From assembly GCF_017426705.2 (NCBI RefSeq), contig NZ_CP147251.1, positions 1,464,501-1,528,500 of the forward strand: a stretch of 64,000 nucleotides of DNA, in the 5' to 3' direction. Origin of the DNA: Enterococcus sp. DIV2402 (GTDB lineage Bacteria > Bacillota > Bacilli > Lactobacillales > Enterococcaceae). Numbering within the stretch: position 1 is the first letter of the stretch; every line of letters begins with the position of its first letter. The position numbers and the translations under genes were made by a program. Positions 44,520 to 53,578 of this stretch are shown one piece after another. The notes beneath the pieces were generated by a model. The model was not told the DNA's origin. It was given only the letters and a program-made list of their open reading frames with translations, and did not search any database.

Positions 44520-45230
44520 ATGAGTTTTGATTTGAGCACGATGATTCATTCATTACAAGTAGCAAGTCAATATATTGGAACAACATTATTTATGGCAATC
44601 ATCTCGTTAATGATTGGCATGATCTTAGGATTGGGAATTGCGTTAATTCGATTGTACAAGGTGAAAGTGATATCGCCTATTTTACAAACAATCATCACTC
44701 TTTTGAAAGGCGTTCCGATTGTACTGATTATTTTAAGTATCTATTTGATTGCTTCAAAACAATTTGATGTGTGGGCCGAATCAATGGGCTGGTCCTTGCG
44801 CTTTAAGAACTTTCAGATGATTTGGATTGCGATTGTCGCTTTAAGTCTTTTATCAACAATCAATAGTAGTGAAATCTTTCGTGGCGCATTTGCTTCGATT
44901 AAAAAAGGACAGTTGGATGCGGCACATTCAATTGGTTTATCACCTTTTCAAACGATACAACGTGTGCTGTTACCCCAAGCAATTCCTGTTTCTTTGCCAA
45001 TGTTTAGCAATTTATTAATCAATTTGATTAAAGCTTCAGCATTGGGTTCAATGGTGAGTGTCGTAGATGTTTTTGCGGCAGCTAAAATTACTGCGCAACA
45101 AAATTACCGTTTTTTAGAAGCATACATTGCTGTAGCGATTATTTATTGGGCATTGAGTTTCCTCATCGAAAAAGGAGCAGGATTCTTAGAAGAACGAATG
45201 ACACGTAGATTGAGGAGGTCAACGACATGA
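44520..45230 (+). CDS. Amino-acid ABC transporter permease (second subunit)
   Basis: A 236-residue permease with about five TM helices; QTIITLLKGVPIVLIILSIY and the EAA loop GQLDAAHSIGLSPFQTIQRV are visible. The start is ATG 44520 after GAGGTGAGG; the in-frame GTG at 44511 is within that ribosome binding site. Its TGA overlaps the ATG of the next gene (ATGA), so permease and ATPase are coupled. With the first permease it forms a heterodimer. Confidence 0.93.
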   Translation: MSFDLSTMIHSLQVASQYIGTTLFMAIISLMIGMILGLGIALIRLYKVKVISPILQTIITLLKGVPIVLIILSIYLIASKQFDVWAESMGWSLRFKNFQMIWIAIVALSLLSTINSSEIFRGAFASIKKGQLDAAHSIGLSPFQTIQRVLLPQAIPVSLPMFSNLLINLIKASALGSMVSVVDVFAAAKITAQQNYRFLEAYIAVAIIYWALSFLIEKGAGFLEERMTRRLRRSTT

Positions 45231-45979
45231 TTACGATGAAAGTACGAAATATTCATAAACGTTTTGGTGCAAATGAAGTCTTAAAAGGCATCGATATGGA
45301 GATTAATAAAGGAGAAGTAGTTGTGTTATTAGGACCAAGTGGTTCAGGAAAAACGACTTTCTTACGATGTTTAAATTTTTTAGAGCATGCCGATCAAGGA
45401 AAACTGACATTAGGTGGCGTGGAGACCAATATTGAAACAGCCACCAAAAAAGAAATTCTACAACACCAACGTAAAACAGCCATGGTTTTTCAAAATTATG
45501 CGTTGTTTTTGAACAAGACAGCTAAAGATAATATTGCTTTGCCACTCATGTTGGCACAAAAGCAAACACCTGAGGAAGCAAATAAAATAGCCTTACAACT
45601 TTTAGAACAAGTGGGTCTTAGCGATCGTGCGGATTTCTATCCAAGTCAAATGTCAGGCGGACAACAGCAGCGTATAGGCATTGCACGAGCATTGGCTTTA
45701 AATCCGGAAATTATCTTATTTGATGAACCAACCTCGGCTTTGGATCCCGAGTTAGTTGGTCAGACACTGCATTTAATGCAAGAGATTGCCAAAACAGGCG
45801 CAACCATGGTATTGGTCACACATGAAATGCAATTTGCTTATGATGTGGCCGATAAAGTTATTTTTATGGAAAATGGTCACATTGTTGAACAAGGTACACC
45901 AAAAGAAATATTTGAACAAACGAAAGAAGAGCGAACCAAAGATTTTCTCGCTCGTTTTACAAGTCAATTAGCCGGGTAG
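45227..45979 (+). CDS. Amino-acid ABC transporter ATP-binding protein
   Basis: A 250-residue nucleotide-binding protein: Walker [20 protein letters not shown]-loop MVFQNYALF, signature MSGGQQQRIGIARAL, Walker [15 protein letters not shown], and the His switch VTHEM. The start at 45227 overlaps the permease stop by 4 bp; TGAGGAGG lies upstream. It is one of two ATPases of the same type in the operon (the other at 48222), of which only one is needed for a single importer. Confidence 0.95.
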   Translation: MITMKVRNIHKRFGANEVLKGIDMEINKGEVVVLLGPSGSGKTTFLRCLNFLEHADQGKLTLGGVETNIETATKKEILQHQRKTAMVFQNYALFLNKTAKDNIALPLMLAQKQTPEEANKIALQLLEQVGLSDRADFYPSQMSGGQQQRIGIARALALNPEIILFDEPTSALDPELVGQTLHLMQEIAKTGATMVLVTHEMQFAYDVADKVIFMENGHIVEQGTPKEIFEQTKEERTKDFLARFTSQLAG

Positions 45980-45991
45980 GAGGAAAAATAG

Positions 45992-47218
45992 ATGAATTAT
46001 CGTTTTGCGAATCGAATGTTAGGGATGCAGACATCCCCTTTAAGAGAAAATGCGAAGAAAAATATGGAAGAGTCAGAAGTTATTTCTTTTGCGTATGGTT
46101 TTCCGCCAACAGAAGCCTTTCCTATGGCGACGTTGCAAGAAATTTCCCAAAAAATTTATACGGAAGTAGATCCACAAATACTTTTACAATATGGCGCAAC
46201 AGAAGGGTATCCTCTTTTGCGAAAATTAATTAAAGAACGTTTGGAAACAATCAATGCACTTAAAAACGATGAAGAAATCATGGTTGTATCTGGTTCTACG
46301 CAAGCGATGGATGTGGCGGTAAAGGTATTATGTAATGAAGGTGATATTGTCTTATGCGAAGAAATGACTTTTTCTGGAGCGGTGAACGCAATTAAAGGTT
46401 ATGGTGCGATTCCTAAAGAGGTTCCGATGAATATCGAAGAAGAATCGGTTGATTTAGAAGCTTTAGAAGAACTATTACGAATGGATAGCAATCATCGTAT
46501 TAAAATGCTTTATTTGATTCCGACCTTTCAAAATCCTTTAGGTACCTCAATTCCCTTAGAGAAACGTAAAGCGATTTATCAACTTTCAAAAAAATATGAT
46601 GTGGTTATTTTTGAAGATGATCCTTATGGTGATTTGTTATATGAAGGAGATCCTATTCCTAAAATCAAGGAAATGGATACGGATGGTAGAGTGATTTATG
46701 CAGGTTCATTTTCTAAAATATTGGCACCTAGTACGCGCTTAGGTTTTGTGATGGCTCCGGATGAATTATTGGAAAAAATGATTTTAGCCAAACAAGTATC
46801 TGATTCACACAGCAATTTTTATTGGCAAGTGATGCTTGCAGAATTTATGCAACACCATAATTTTGAAGAACATGTTGATTTCTTAAAAGCTTTATATAAA
46901 GAAAAATTAACGACGATGATGGCGGGGCTAGATTCTTTAGCGCAAGATAAAATTAGTTATATCAAACCAACGGGTGGGTACTTTATCTGTTGTAAACTTG
47001 ATAACTCAATTGACATGGAGAACTTTTATCAATTTTTAGAAGAGGACAAAGTCGTGGTGATTCCCGGAAATATCATGAGTGTCAATGGCAAAGGCTATGA
47101 GCATTATATTCGATTAAACTTTACCAAACCGACAATTGAAGAAATTGAAATAGGAATTGCACGACTCGGCACTGCTATCGAAAAAGCAGCTGTAAAAGAA
47201 GTCTATCGCGCAAGCTGA
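45992..47218 (+). CDS. PLP-dependent aminotransferase (class I/II, 2-aminoadipate-transaminase-like)
   Basis: A 408-residue fold-type I aminotransferase. ISFAYGFPPTEAFPMATLQE, LLQYGATEGYPLLRKLIKER, IPTFQNPLGTSIPLEKRKAI and FEDDPYGDLLYEG are class motifs. The PLP lysine is in YAGSFSKILAPSTRLGFVM (about residue 235), and the substrate-carboxylate Arg is in YIRLNFTKP. Family members act on aromatic, branched-chain or 2-aminoadipate-type amino acids. TAGGAGGAAAAATAG precedes the ATG. It lies between an importer ATPase gene and a D-2-hydroxyacid dehydrogenase gene, which implies conversion of the imported amino acid to a 2-keto acid. Confidence 0.92.
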   Translation: MNYRFANRMLGMQTSPLRENAKKNMEESEVISFAYGFPPTEAFPMATLQEISQKIYTEVDPQILLQYGATEGYPLLRKLIKERLETINALKNDEEIMVVSGSTQAMDVAVKVLCNEGDIVLCEEMTFSGAVNAIKGYGAIPKEVPMNIEEESVDLEALEELLRMDSNHRIKMLYLIPTFQNPLGTSIPLEKRKAIYQLSKKYDVVIFEDDPYGDLLYEGDPIPKIKEMDTDGRVIYAGSFSKILAPSTRLGFVMAPDELLEKMILAKQVSDSHSNFYWQVMLAEFMQHHNFEEHVDFLKALYKEKLTTMMAGLDSLAQDKISYIKPTGGYFICCKLDNSIDMENFYQFLEEDKVVVIPGNIMSVNGKGYEHYIRLNFTKPTIEEIEIGIARLGTAIEKAAVKEVYRAS

Positions 47219-47229
47219 GGAGGAAGACG

Positions 47230-48201
47230 ATGAAATTAATTTTTTTTAACGTAAGTGAAGAGGAACGATCATTTATTCAAAAATGGTCGTTCGTTAATCA
47301 GATTCCTGTTCAGATGGTTTCAGAAGGAATTTCTAGTGAAAACATTGAGTTGGTTAAAGGCTACGATGGTATTTGTCTTTATCCAAGTGTCGAAATGCGA
47401 CAAAGCGAAACCATCTATAAACGGTTGAGTGATTATGGCATTCGTCAATTGTCCATTAAGTCTACGGGAGTGGATAGTGTAAATTTCGAATGGGCAGATA
47501 AATACAATTTAACAATCACGAATGTTCCAGGCTACAGTCCCACATCGGTCGGTCACTTTGCGATTATGTCCATCATGCTATTATTGCGAAATGTTCCCCT
47601 TCATATGACTGAACGATCAAAACGAAAAAATCTTATTGGTCGAGAATTACAAGACGTAACAGTTGGCGTATTAGGTACGGGACGAATTGGTTGCGTCGTA
47701 GCTGAAGGCATTTATGCCTTAGGTGGCAATGTTTTAGCATCTAGTTCACGTCCGAATCCTCGTCTTAAAGGTATTGTTAACTATGTTTCTTTTGAAGAAT
47801 TAGTCAAACAGTCAGATGTTTTATCGATTCATATTCCTTTGAATGAACGTTCATTGTATCAATTTTCAGATGATGTATTTGCGATGATGAAACCCAATGC
47901 CTGCTTAGTTAATACTGCACGTGGCAAAATCATTGATACAAACGCTATGATTGATTGGCTGGCTTCAGGACAAGCTGGGGGAGTTGCTTTAGATGCAATT
48001 GAAAATGAAGAACAATATTTCAATGACGATTGGACGAAAAATCCCTTTTATAAAAAATTAATTCAGTATCCAAATGTCTTTTTAACGCCCCATGTGGCTT
48101 TTCATACAGAGTTAGCAGTGAAAGAAATTACCGAAACGGCGTTGAACAATGCCAAAGAAATTCTAGTGAAAGGAGAGTCTATGAATAAAATTTCAGTTTA
48201 A
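47230..48201 (+). CDS. D-2-hydroxyacid dehydrogenase
   Basis: A 323-residue NAD-dependent dehydrogenase of the D-lactate/D-hydroxyisocaproate family. The Rossmann motif is VGVLGTGRIGCVVAEG (about residues 148-163). The catalytic Arg is in VNTARGKIID, Glu in LDAIENEEQYF and His in LTPHVAFHTELA. STGVDSVNFEWADKYNLTIT is also typical. AGGAGGAAGACG precedes the ATG, 12 nt after the aminotransferase stop. It probably reduces the keto acid made by the aminotransferase to a D-2-hydroxy acid while regenerating NAD. Confidence 0.92.
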   Translation: MKLIFFNVSEEERSFIQKWSFVNQIPVQMVSEGISSENIELVKGYDGICLYPSVEMRQSETIYKRLSDYGIRQLSIKSTGVDSVNFEWADKYNLTITNVPGYSPTSVGHFAIMSIMLLLRNVPLHMTERSKRKNLIGRELQDVTVGVLGTGRIGCVVAEGIYALGGNVLASSSRPNPRLKGIVNYVSFEELVKQSDVLSIHIPLNERSLYQFSDDVFAMMKPNACLVNTARGKIIDTNAMIDWLASGQAGGVALDAIENEEQYFNDDWTKNPFYKKLIQYPNVFLTPHVAFHTELAVKEITETALNNAKEILVKGESMNKISV

Positions 48202-48221
48202 AATAGAAAGTAGGGATTACG

Positions 48222-48971
48222 ATGGTTCAAGCACAAATTCAAGGATTGAAAAAACAATTTGGCAAAAACGAAATTTTAAAAGATGTGAGTATGACTATTC
48301 ACCATGGAGAAGTCATTTGTATTATTGGTCCAAGTGGTTCTGGAAAGACAACCTTCTTGCGTTGCTTAAATTTATTAGAACGTCCAGATGCAGGAAGTTA
48401 TGTTTTAGGATCTGAAAGTTATTTATTACATCGAATTGGAAGCAAGCAACGTCGCGAAATTGCGTTGAAAACGGCAATGGTTTTTCAATCGTATGAATTA
48501 TTTCAACACATGACAGTTTTACAAAATGTGATGGAAGGACTAGTGACTCCTCGACATTATTCAAAAAAAGAAGCGCAAAAAATAGCATTAACCATGCTTG
48601 AAAAAGTTGGTTTGGTGGATAAAGCTGGTATGTACCCTATTCAGTTATCTGGAGGGCAACAACAACGGGTAGGAATTGCACGAGCAATGGCGTTGAGTCC
48701 AGAATTATTATTATTTGATGAACCAACTTCTGCTTTGGATCCAGAATTAGTAGGTGATGTCTTAAAGGTTATGCGTCAGTTGGCTGAGACGGGTCAAACG
48801 ATGATTATTGTGACGCATGAAATGCAATTCGCTTATGAAGTAGCAGATAAGGTCATTTTTATGGCAGATGGTGTAGTTGTTGAAGCAGGAACGCCTGAAG
48901 AAGTTTTTCAACATTCAAAAGAAGAGCGAACGAAGAAATTTTTATCGCAAATTAACTTTAAAACAGCCTAA
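48222..48971 (+). CDS. Amino-acid ABC transporter ATP-binding protein (second in operon)
   Basis: A 249-residue ATPase with Walker [19 protein letters not shown], signature [15 protein letters not shown], Walker [15 protein letters not shown] and VTHEM. It resembles the ATPase at 45227 throughout, so it arose by duplication. Several ordinary amino-acid importers have one ATPase, so this copy may drive another permease or form a heterodimer. GTAGGGATTACG precedes the ATG. Confidence 0.94.
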   Translation: MVQAQIQGLKKQFGKNEILKDVSMTIHHGEVICIIGPSGSGKTTFLRCLNLLERPDAGSYVLGSESYLLHRIGSKQRREIALKTAMVFQSYELFQHMTVLQNVMEGLVTPRHYSKKEAQKIALTMLEKVGLVDKAGMYPIQLSGGQQQRVGIARAMALSPELLLFDEPTSALDPELVGDVLKVMRQLAETGQTMIIVTHEMQFAYEVADKVIFMADGVVVEAGTPEEVFQHSKEERTKKFLSQINFKTA

Positions 48972-48983
48972 AGGAGATTAGCG

Positions 48984-50141
48984 ATGGAATATTCTCAAGA
49001 AAAAGTCCGATTATGGACCAAAGATTTTATTTTGTTAATGCTGATTACCATGTTAGCAATGACCGCTATCACCACTCAGATGGGAACGTTACCGTTATTT
49101 GTATCTGAATTAGGAGGGTCAAGCGCTGTGTCAGGAGGAGTCGTCGGGATTTTAGGAATTTCCGCCTTGTTTGTCCGTTTTCCGATTGGCTTTCTCCTTG
49201 ATAAATATGGTCGGCGCATCCTGCTAATCACAGGTTTATTTATTCTACTGATTGATTTTACACTTTTGAATTTTTTACAAACCTTACTTTCATTGTTCTT
49301 ATTACGCTTAGTGCAAGGTGTTGGAAATAGTATCCAAGCGACTGCTTCAGCAACCATGACCGCTGATTTAATTCCTAAAGAGATATTGGCACGAGGACTG
49401 GGTTATTTTAGTATTGCTCAATCCGTACCTAGTGCGATTGGACCGCTGATTGGGTTGACAGTCGTTGAAAATTATGGATTTGATGCACTCTTTCGAATTG
49501 CGTTAGTTTTAACTGCACTAGCATTCTTTTTAAGTTTATTTGTCAGTGAAAGTCTAATGGTTACTGCTAAGAAAAAAAATGAGTTGGATGTTGGGCTATT
49601 GAAAAAGCCTGAAGTTGTTATTCCAAGCATCATTATGTTTTTGATTTTTTTAGCACAATCTGGAGTAGTTGCGTTTATCGCACAATTCGCCATAGAACGT
49701 CACATTTCTGGTGCGGGCTATTACTTTACAGTAATGTCTATTGTGACAGTTCTAGTGAGGCTTTGTTTTCCAGTATTACTAGAAAAAATAAATCAACAGT
49801 TTTTAATCATGGGTAGTATTTCGTTTGTAACGATAGCGTTTGCTCTGGTGGCATTTTCGAATGGTTTAGTGGAATTGTTGCTGTCAGCAATTTTATATGG
49901 AATCGGCTATGCAAATTTGATGCCGATAATGAATACGATTGTCTTACAAAGTGTTTCTGAGCAACAGCGAGGCAAAGCCACTGCTATTTTTTTATTGTCT
50001 TTAGATGTAGCTTATGGTGGTGGCGCAATGATTTGGGGTGTGGTAGCAACTTTTGTTGGGTTTTCAACTATGTATCTTTCATGTACACTATGTGGCATTT
50101 TAGCTGGCATTGTCTATTTATTTTGGCGAAATCGAATATAA
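48984..50141 (+). CDS. MFS transporter at the end of the amino-acid operon
   Basis: A 385-residue transporter with about 12 TM segments and the motif A-like loop FPIGFLLDKYGRRILLITGL between TM2 and TM3. LLRLVQGVGNSIQATASATM is motif C-like, as in drug and metabolite exporters. AAAGGAGATTAGCG precedes the ATG, 12 nt after the ATPase stop. Placed after the aminotransferase and D-hydroxyacid dehydrogenase genes, it is a good candidate exporter of the D-2-hydroxy acid; this is an inference. Confidence 0.9.
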   Translation: MEYSQEKVRLWTKDFILLMLITMLAMTAITTQMGTLPLFVSELGGSSAVSGGVVGILGISALFVRFPIGFLLDKYGRRILLITGLFILLIDFTLLNFLQTLLSLFLLRLVQGVGNSIQATASATMTADLIPKEILARGLGYFSIAQSVPSAIGPLIGLTVVENYGFDALFRIALVLTALAFFLSLFVSESLMVTAKKKNELDVGLLKKPEVVIPSIIMFLIFLAQSGVVAFIAQFAIERHISGAGYYFTVMSIVTVLVRLCFPVLLEKINQQFLIMGSISFVTIAFALVAFSNGLVELLLSAILYGIGYANLMPIMNTIVLQSVSEQQRGKATAIFLLSLDVAYGGGAMIWGVVATFVGFSTMYLSCTLCGILAGIVYLFWRNRI

Positions 50142-50142
50142 T

Positions 50143-50222
50143 ATGTTATAAAATATAACATGATTAATAAACAACTGTTGCATCGAACTCTTTCTATCGT
50201 TAAAATAGAGTAACGATAGAAA
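50143..50222 (+). promoter_or_regulatory. Two inverted repeats upstream of the Lrp/AsnC gene
   Basis: ATGTTATA-AAA-TATAACAT (50143-50161) is an 8-bp stem right after the MFS stop. TTTCTATCGTTA (50191-50202) and TAACGATAGAAA (50211-50222) form a perfect 12-bp dyad with an 8-nt gap, just before the ribosome binding site. Neither has a T run. The second is a candidate autoregulatory operator. Confidence 0.55.
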
Positions 50223-50237
50223 TTGGAGGGGATCACT

Positions 50238-50681
50238 ATGGATATGCTAGACGTCAAAATACTTAATATTTTACAAAAAAATGCGCGTGTCACGGTAAAA
50301 CAAATTGCCGAAGAGTGTTTTATTTCTTCTCCATCTGTTTCAACAAGATTACAAAACCTTGAAAATCAAGGGGTTATTAAATCTTATCAGACGATTGTTG
50401 ACTATCAGAAATTAAACTTTTCGATTAAAGCGTATATTCAATGCGCCGTGAATGCAAAAATCAAATATGAGTTTTATCAGTACATTGAAGAGATTCCCAA
50501 CGTAGTGGAATGTGACTGTATCACGGGTGATTTTTCAATGTTAATGAAAGTTTTTTTTCAAAACACGATTGAATTAGATGAATTTATTAATGAATTACAA
50601 ACATTTGGTGATACAAAAACTAACATCGTTTTTTCGACCAACATCGGTCCACGAGGTGTAAAATTTGATACGGATGAATAA
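50238..50681 (+). CDS. Lrp/AsnC-family transcriptional regulator
   Basis: A 147-residue regulator: helix-turn-helix (LDVKILNILQKNARVTVKQI, then CFISSPSVSTRLQNLENQGV) followed by an RAM/AsnC ligand-binding beta-sheet domain (about 65-147; DCITGDFSMLMKVFF). The start is ATG 50238 after GGAGGGG; the upstream in-frame TTG at 50223 is inside the ribosome binding site. Lrp/AsnC proteins sense amino acids, and it follows the amino-acid operon in the same orientation, so it is the obvious candidate regulator. Confidence 0.92.
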   Translation: MDMLDVKILNILQKNARVTVKQIAEECFISSPSVSTRLQNLENQGVIKSYQTIVDYQKLNFSIKAYIQCAVNAKIKYEFYQYIEEIPNVVECDCITGDFSMLMKVFFQNTIELDEFINELQTFGDTKTNIVFSTNIGPRGVKFDTDE

Positions 50682-50714
50682 CTACTTGCTGAAATTTCAG
50701 TAAGTAGTTTTTTT
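50681..50714 (+). terminator. Terminator of the Lrp/AsnC gene
   Basis: ACTACTTGCTGAAA pairs perfectly with TTTCAGTAAGTAGT with no loop gap, followed by T6. It starts at the last base of the stop codon. Confidence 0.85.
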
Positions 50715-50794
50715 AGAAATCAATCATTTTAATGTTAGAAATAAAACATGTTATGATAGTAAGGCAAATTATACCTAAAGGAGAAAATGATTGA

Positions 50795-51730
50795 ATGAGT
50801 TATGCATTAGAAATTAAAGCATTAAAAAAAGTATACGCATCTGGTGTGGAAGCGTTACGAGGAATTGATTTAACCGTTGAAGAAGGAGACTTCTATGCAC
50901 TCTTAGGACCCAATGGCGCTGGGAAATCAACTACAATTGGTATTATCACCTCACTTGTCAATAAAACATCTGGTCAAGTGAAAATCTTTGATTATGATTT
51001 AGATACAGCGTTAGTTCGTGCGAAACAACAAATTGGTTTAGTACCACAAGAGTTTAATTTTAATCCCTTTGAAACAGTCCAACAAATTGTTGTGAACCAA
51101 GCAGGATATTATGGTGTGCCACGTAAAGAAGCGTTTAAACGTAGTGAAAAATATTTGAAACAATCTGATTTGTGGGAAAAGCGCAATGAACGTGCTGGAA
51201 TGTTGTCAGGAGGGATGAAACGTCGTTTGATGATTGCTCGGGCAATGATGCACGAACCGAAATTATTGATTTTAGATGAACCAACTGCAGGTGTCGATAT
51301 TGAATTACGTCGTGAAATGTGGCGTTTTTTAAGAGAATTAAATGAAAAAGGCACGACTATTATTTTGACGACGCATTATCTAGAAGAAGCAGAGATGTTA
51401 TGTCGAAACATCGGCATTATTCAATCCGGACGTTTAATTGAAAATACAAGCATGAAATCTTTGTTATCAAAATTACAGTTTGAAACATTTTTATTTGATT
51501 TAGCACCATTCGACAAAGCCCCAGAGATTGTCGGCTATAATAGTTCATTTGAAGATGATACAACACTTGCAGTAGAAGTTGAACGTAATCAAGGAATCAA
51601 TGAGTTATTTGAACAATTAACCAGCCAAGGAATTAAAGTCTTATCGATGCGCAATAAATCCAATCGTTTGGAAGAATTATTCCTAAAAATTACTGAAGAA
51701 AATCAACAAATGGGGGAGAAACATGTTTAG
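50795..51730 (+). CDS. ABC-2 type transporter ATP-binding protein
   Basis: A 311-residue ATPase of the daunorubicin/NodI class. Walker A GPNGAGKSTTIGII, Q-loop LVPQEFNFNP, signature LSGGMKRRLMIARAM, Walker B LLILDEPTAGVD, and TTHYLEEAEML are present. The C-terminal domain (residues 225-311) is the usual extension of this class. AAAGGAGAAAATGATTGA precedes the ATG. It pairs with the permease that overlaps its 3' end by 8 bp. Probable export of a drug, lipid or peptide; the substrate is unknown. Confidence 0.93.
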   Translation: MSYALEIKALKKVYASGVEALRGIDLTVEEGDFYALLGPNGAGKSTTIGIITSLVNKTSGQVKIFDYDLDTALVRAKQQIGLVPQEFNFNPFETVQQIVVNQAGYYGVPRKEAFKRSEKYLKQSDLWEKRNERAGMLSGGMKRRLMIARAMMHEPKLLILDEPTAGVDIELRREMWRFLRELNEKGTTIILTTHYLEEAEMLCRNIGIIQSGRLIENTSMKSLLSKLQFETFLFDLAPFDKAPEIVGYNSSFEDDTTLAVEVERNQGINELFEQLTSQGIKVLSMRNKSNRLEELFLKITEENQQMGEKHV

Positions 51731-52493
51731 TCTTTATTTTACAGCTTTAAAAAGTCTCGCAGTTAAGGAGACACATCGCTATATGCGAATTTGGATACAA
51801 ACGTTAGTACCACCAGTTATAACAACATCTCTTTATTTTGTTATTTTTGGCAATTTAATTGGTGGACGAATTGGTGATATGGCAGGATTTACTTATATGG
51901 AATTTATTGTACCGGGATTAATCATGATGTCTGTGATTACCAGTTCTTATTCTAATGTTGCTTCTTCATTTTTCTCACAGAAGTTTCAAAAAAATATTGA
52001 AGAGTTATTGGTTGCGCCGGTACCAACACATGTCATTATCTGGGGATTTGTGATCGGTGGCTTAGGAAGAAGTGTTTTGGTGGGCGCATTAGTGACATTA
52101 ATTTCTTTATTTTTTGTACCGTTGCATGTTTACTCATGGGGAATTGTTGTGGTGACTCTTTTAATGACAGGAACCTTATTCTCATTAGCAGGCCTATTGA
52201 ATGGGATTTTTGCGAAATCCTTTGATGATGTTTCGATTGTACCAACCTTTGTGTTGCAACCATTGACTTATCTAGGTGGCGTATTTTATGCCATTTCTAT
52301 GTTACCACCAATTTGGCAAACAATTTCTAAAATCAACCCGATTGTTTATATGATTTCTGGATTCCGTTACGGATTTTTAGGAACAATCGATGTCCCGTTA
52401 GTTTTTTCGATGACTATTTTAGTGTTGTTCATTATTGTTTTGTATGGCGCTTGTTGGTATTTAATTGAGCGTGGACGTGGATTAAGAAGTTAA
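51723..52493 (+). CDS. ABC-2 type transporter permease
   Basis: A 256-residue integral membrane protein with six TM segments and the ABC-2 family pattern (GDMAGFTYMEFIVPGLIMMS, FQKNIEELLVAPVPTHVIIW, PLTYLGGVFYAISMLPPIWQ). Its start overlaps the ATPase gene, so the pair is translationally coupled. GGGGGAGAAAC lies upstream. It forms an exporter with the ATPase as a 2+2 complex. Confidence 0.92.
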   Translation: MFSLYFTALKSLAVKETHRYMRIWIQTLVPPVITTSLYFVIFGNLIGGRIGDMAGFTYMEFIVPGLIMMSVITSSYSNVASSFFSQKFQKNIEELLVAPVPTHVIIWGFVIGGLGRSVLVGALVTLISLFFVPLHVYSWGIVVVTLLMTGTLFSLAGLLNGIFAKSFDDVSIVPTFVLQPLTYLGGVFYAISMLPPIWQTISKINPIVYMISGFRYGFLGTIDVPLVFSMTILVLFIIVLYGACWYLIERGRGLRS

Positions 52494-52513
52494 TGAATTA
52501 AATGTTGTTTATT

Positions 52514-52550
52514 TTAATTTGGCGTAATTAGATGCATTACGCCAAATTAA
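52514..52550 (+). terminator. Stem-loop after the ABC-2 genes
   Basis: TTAATTTGGCGTAAT pairs perfectly with ATTACGCCAAATTAA around a 7-nt loop; no strong T run follows. Confidence 0.6.
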
Positions 52551-52579
52551 TGATATAAAAAATGAATTAAAAGTTATTG

Positions 52580-52608
52580 TTGAAAGCGCAATACTTTTGT
52601 GGTAAGAT
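52580..52608 (+). promoter_or_regulatory. Promoter of the third licT-bglP-bglA operon
   Basis: -35 TTGAAA (52580-52585), 17-nt spacer, -10 TAAGAT (52603-52608) preceded by TGTGG. TGAAAGCGCAAT at 52581 covers the -35 and is a partial cre match. Confidence 0.65.
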
Positions 52609-52635
52609 TTAAACAAATATTGACCATCTTGGTTT

Positions 52636-52706
52636 GGACTGTTACTGATTCGATCAGGCATGACCAATTTTTCAGTTTTTTTGTGCTGGAATATTGGTCA
52701 TTTTTT
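52636..52706 (+). promoter_or_regulatory. RAT antiterminator site and terminator 1 (plus-strand operon)
   Basis: The 30-nt RAT starts GGACTGTTACTG and ends CAGGCATGACC (52636-52665). Its TGACC is also the 5' side of the terminator TGACCAAT...ATTGGTCA followed by T6 (52661-52706). This is the LicT/BglG switch ahead of the antiterminator's own gene. Confidence 0.92.
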
Positions 52707-52737
52707 GCGTATTGTGAGAAAAATGGAAGGTGTTTAC

Positions 52738-53571
52738 ATGAAGGTAATAAAAAAAATTAACAATAATATCGTTATGGCAAAAATGAGGGATGGTTCTGAA
52801 GTATTTGTGGTTGGTAGAGGATTGGGATTTCGACAAACACCTTTTATTTTAAATGATAATGATGAAATTATTGAAAAAATATTTACCCAACAAGATAAAA
52901 ATGCCGATAAATATATGGCAATTTTTACCCAAATTCCCTTACCAATTATTAACATAACAGAAAAGATTATCGAGGAGGGAAAAGAATTATTACAAGCAAA
53001 CTTAAATGAGTTGCTTTTGTTTTCTTTGGCAGATCATATTAATAATTCAGTGGAGAGAGAAGAAGGTACTGATGAAGTAATTAATACCTTACACTGGGAA
53101 ATTAAACATATCTATCCAACTGAAACAAAAATTGGCGAATATGCATTGTCTTTAATTAAAGAAAAAACTGCCATTACACTCCCTAAAGAAGAGTCCAGTT
53201 TAATTGCATTACATTTTGTAAATGCCCAATTAAAAAATGGAGCAGATTTTTCAGAAACATCTAAAATTACTCAAATTATTAAAGATATTGTTACGATAGT
53301 AAAATATAATCTGAAGAAAAACATTAACGAAGATTCAATTAATTTTGCTCGTTTTGTGACACATTTAAGATACTTTATTTTTCGACAAATCAATAATGAA
53401 TCATTAAATGAACAATCTGAATTATATGAAGTCGTTAAAAAAACGGCTGAGCAAGAACTAGAATGTTTAAAAAAGATTTGCCTATATCTTGAAAATAATT
53501 ATAATTGGCATGTTACCACAGATGAACAATTATATTTATTATTGCATTTAAAACGTTTATCAACTAAATAG
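52738..53571 (+). CDS. licT: BglG/LicT-family transcriptional antiterminator
   Basis: A 277-residue RNA-binding antiterminator: CAT domain (VIKKINNNIVMAKMRDGSEV, GRGLGFRQTPF), PRD1 (SLADHINNSVERE, LHWEIKHIYP), PRD2 (SLIALHFVNAQL, LYLLLHLKRLS). In PRD1 the segment DHINNSVER has Asn where the other LicT has His-Tyr (DHIHYAIER). The start is ATG 52738 with GGAAGGTG upstream; the frame reaching back to 52660 crosses the RAT/terminator. It autoregulates through the RAT at 52636 and acts on the RAT at 53579. Confidence 0.92.
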   Translation: MKVIKKINNNIVMAKMRDGSEVFVVGRGLGFRQTPFILNDNDEIIEKIFTQQDKNADKYMAIFTQIPLPIINITEKIIEEGKELLQANLNELLLFSLADHINNSVEREEGTDEVINTLHWEIKHIYPTETKIGEYALSLIKEKTAITLPKEESSLIALHFVNAQLKNGADFSETSKITQIIKDIVTIVKYNLKKNINEDSINFARFVTHLRYFIFRQINNESLNEQSELYEVVKKTAEQELECLKKICLYLENNYNWHVTTDEQLYLLLHLKRLSTK

Positions 53572-53578
53572 CCATTCT

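Noticed and set aside
52660..52737. Upstream start (ATG 52660) for the plus-strand LicT-like gene
   Set aside because: It lies inside the RAT/terminator structure and the CAT domain begins at ATG 52738.
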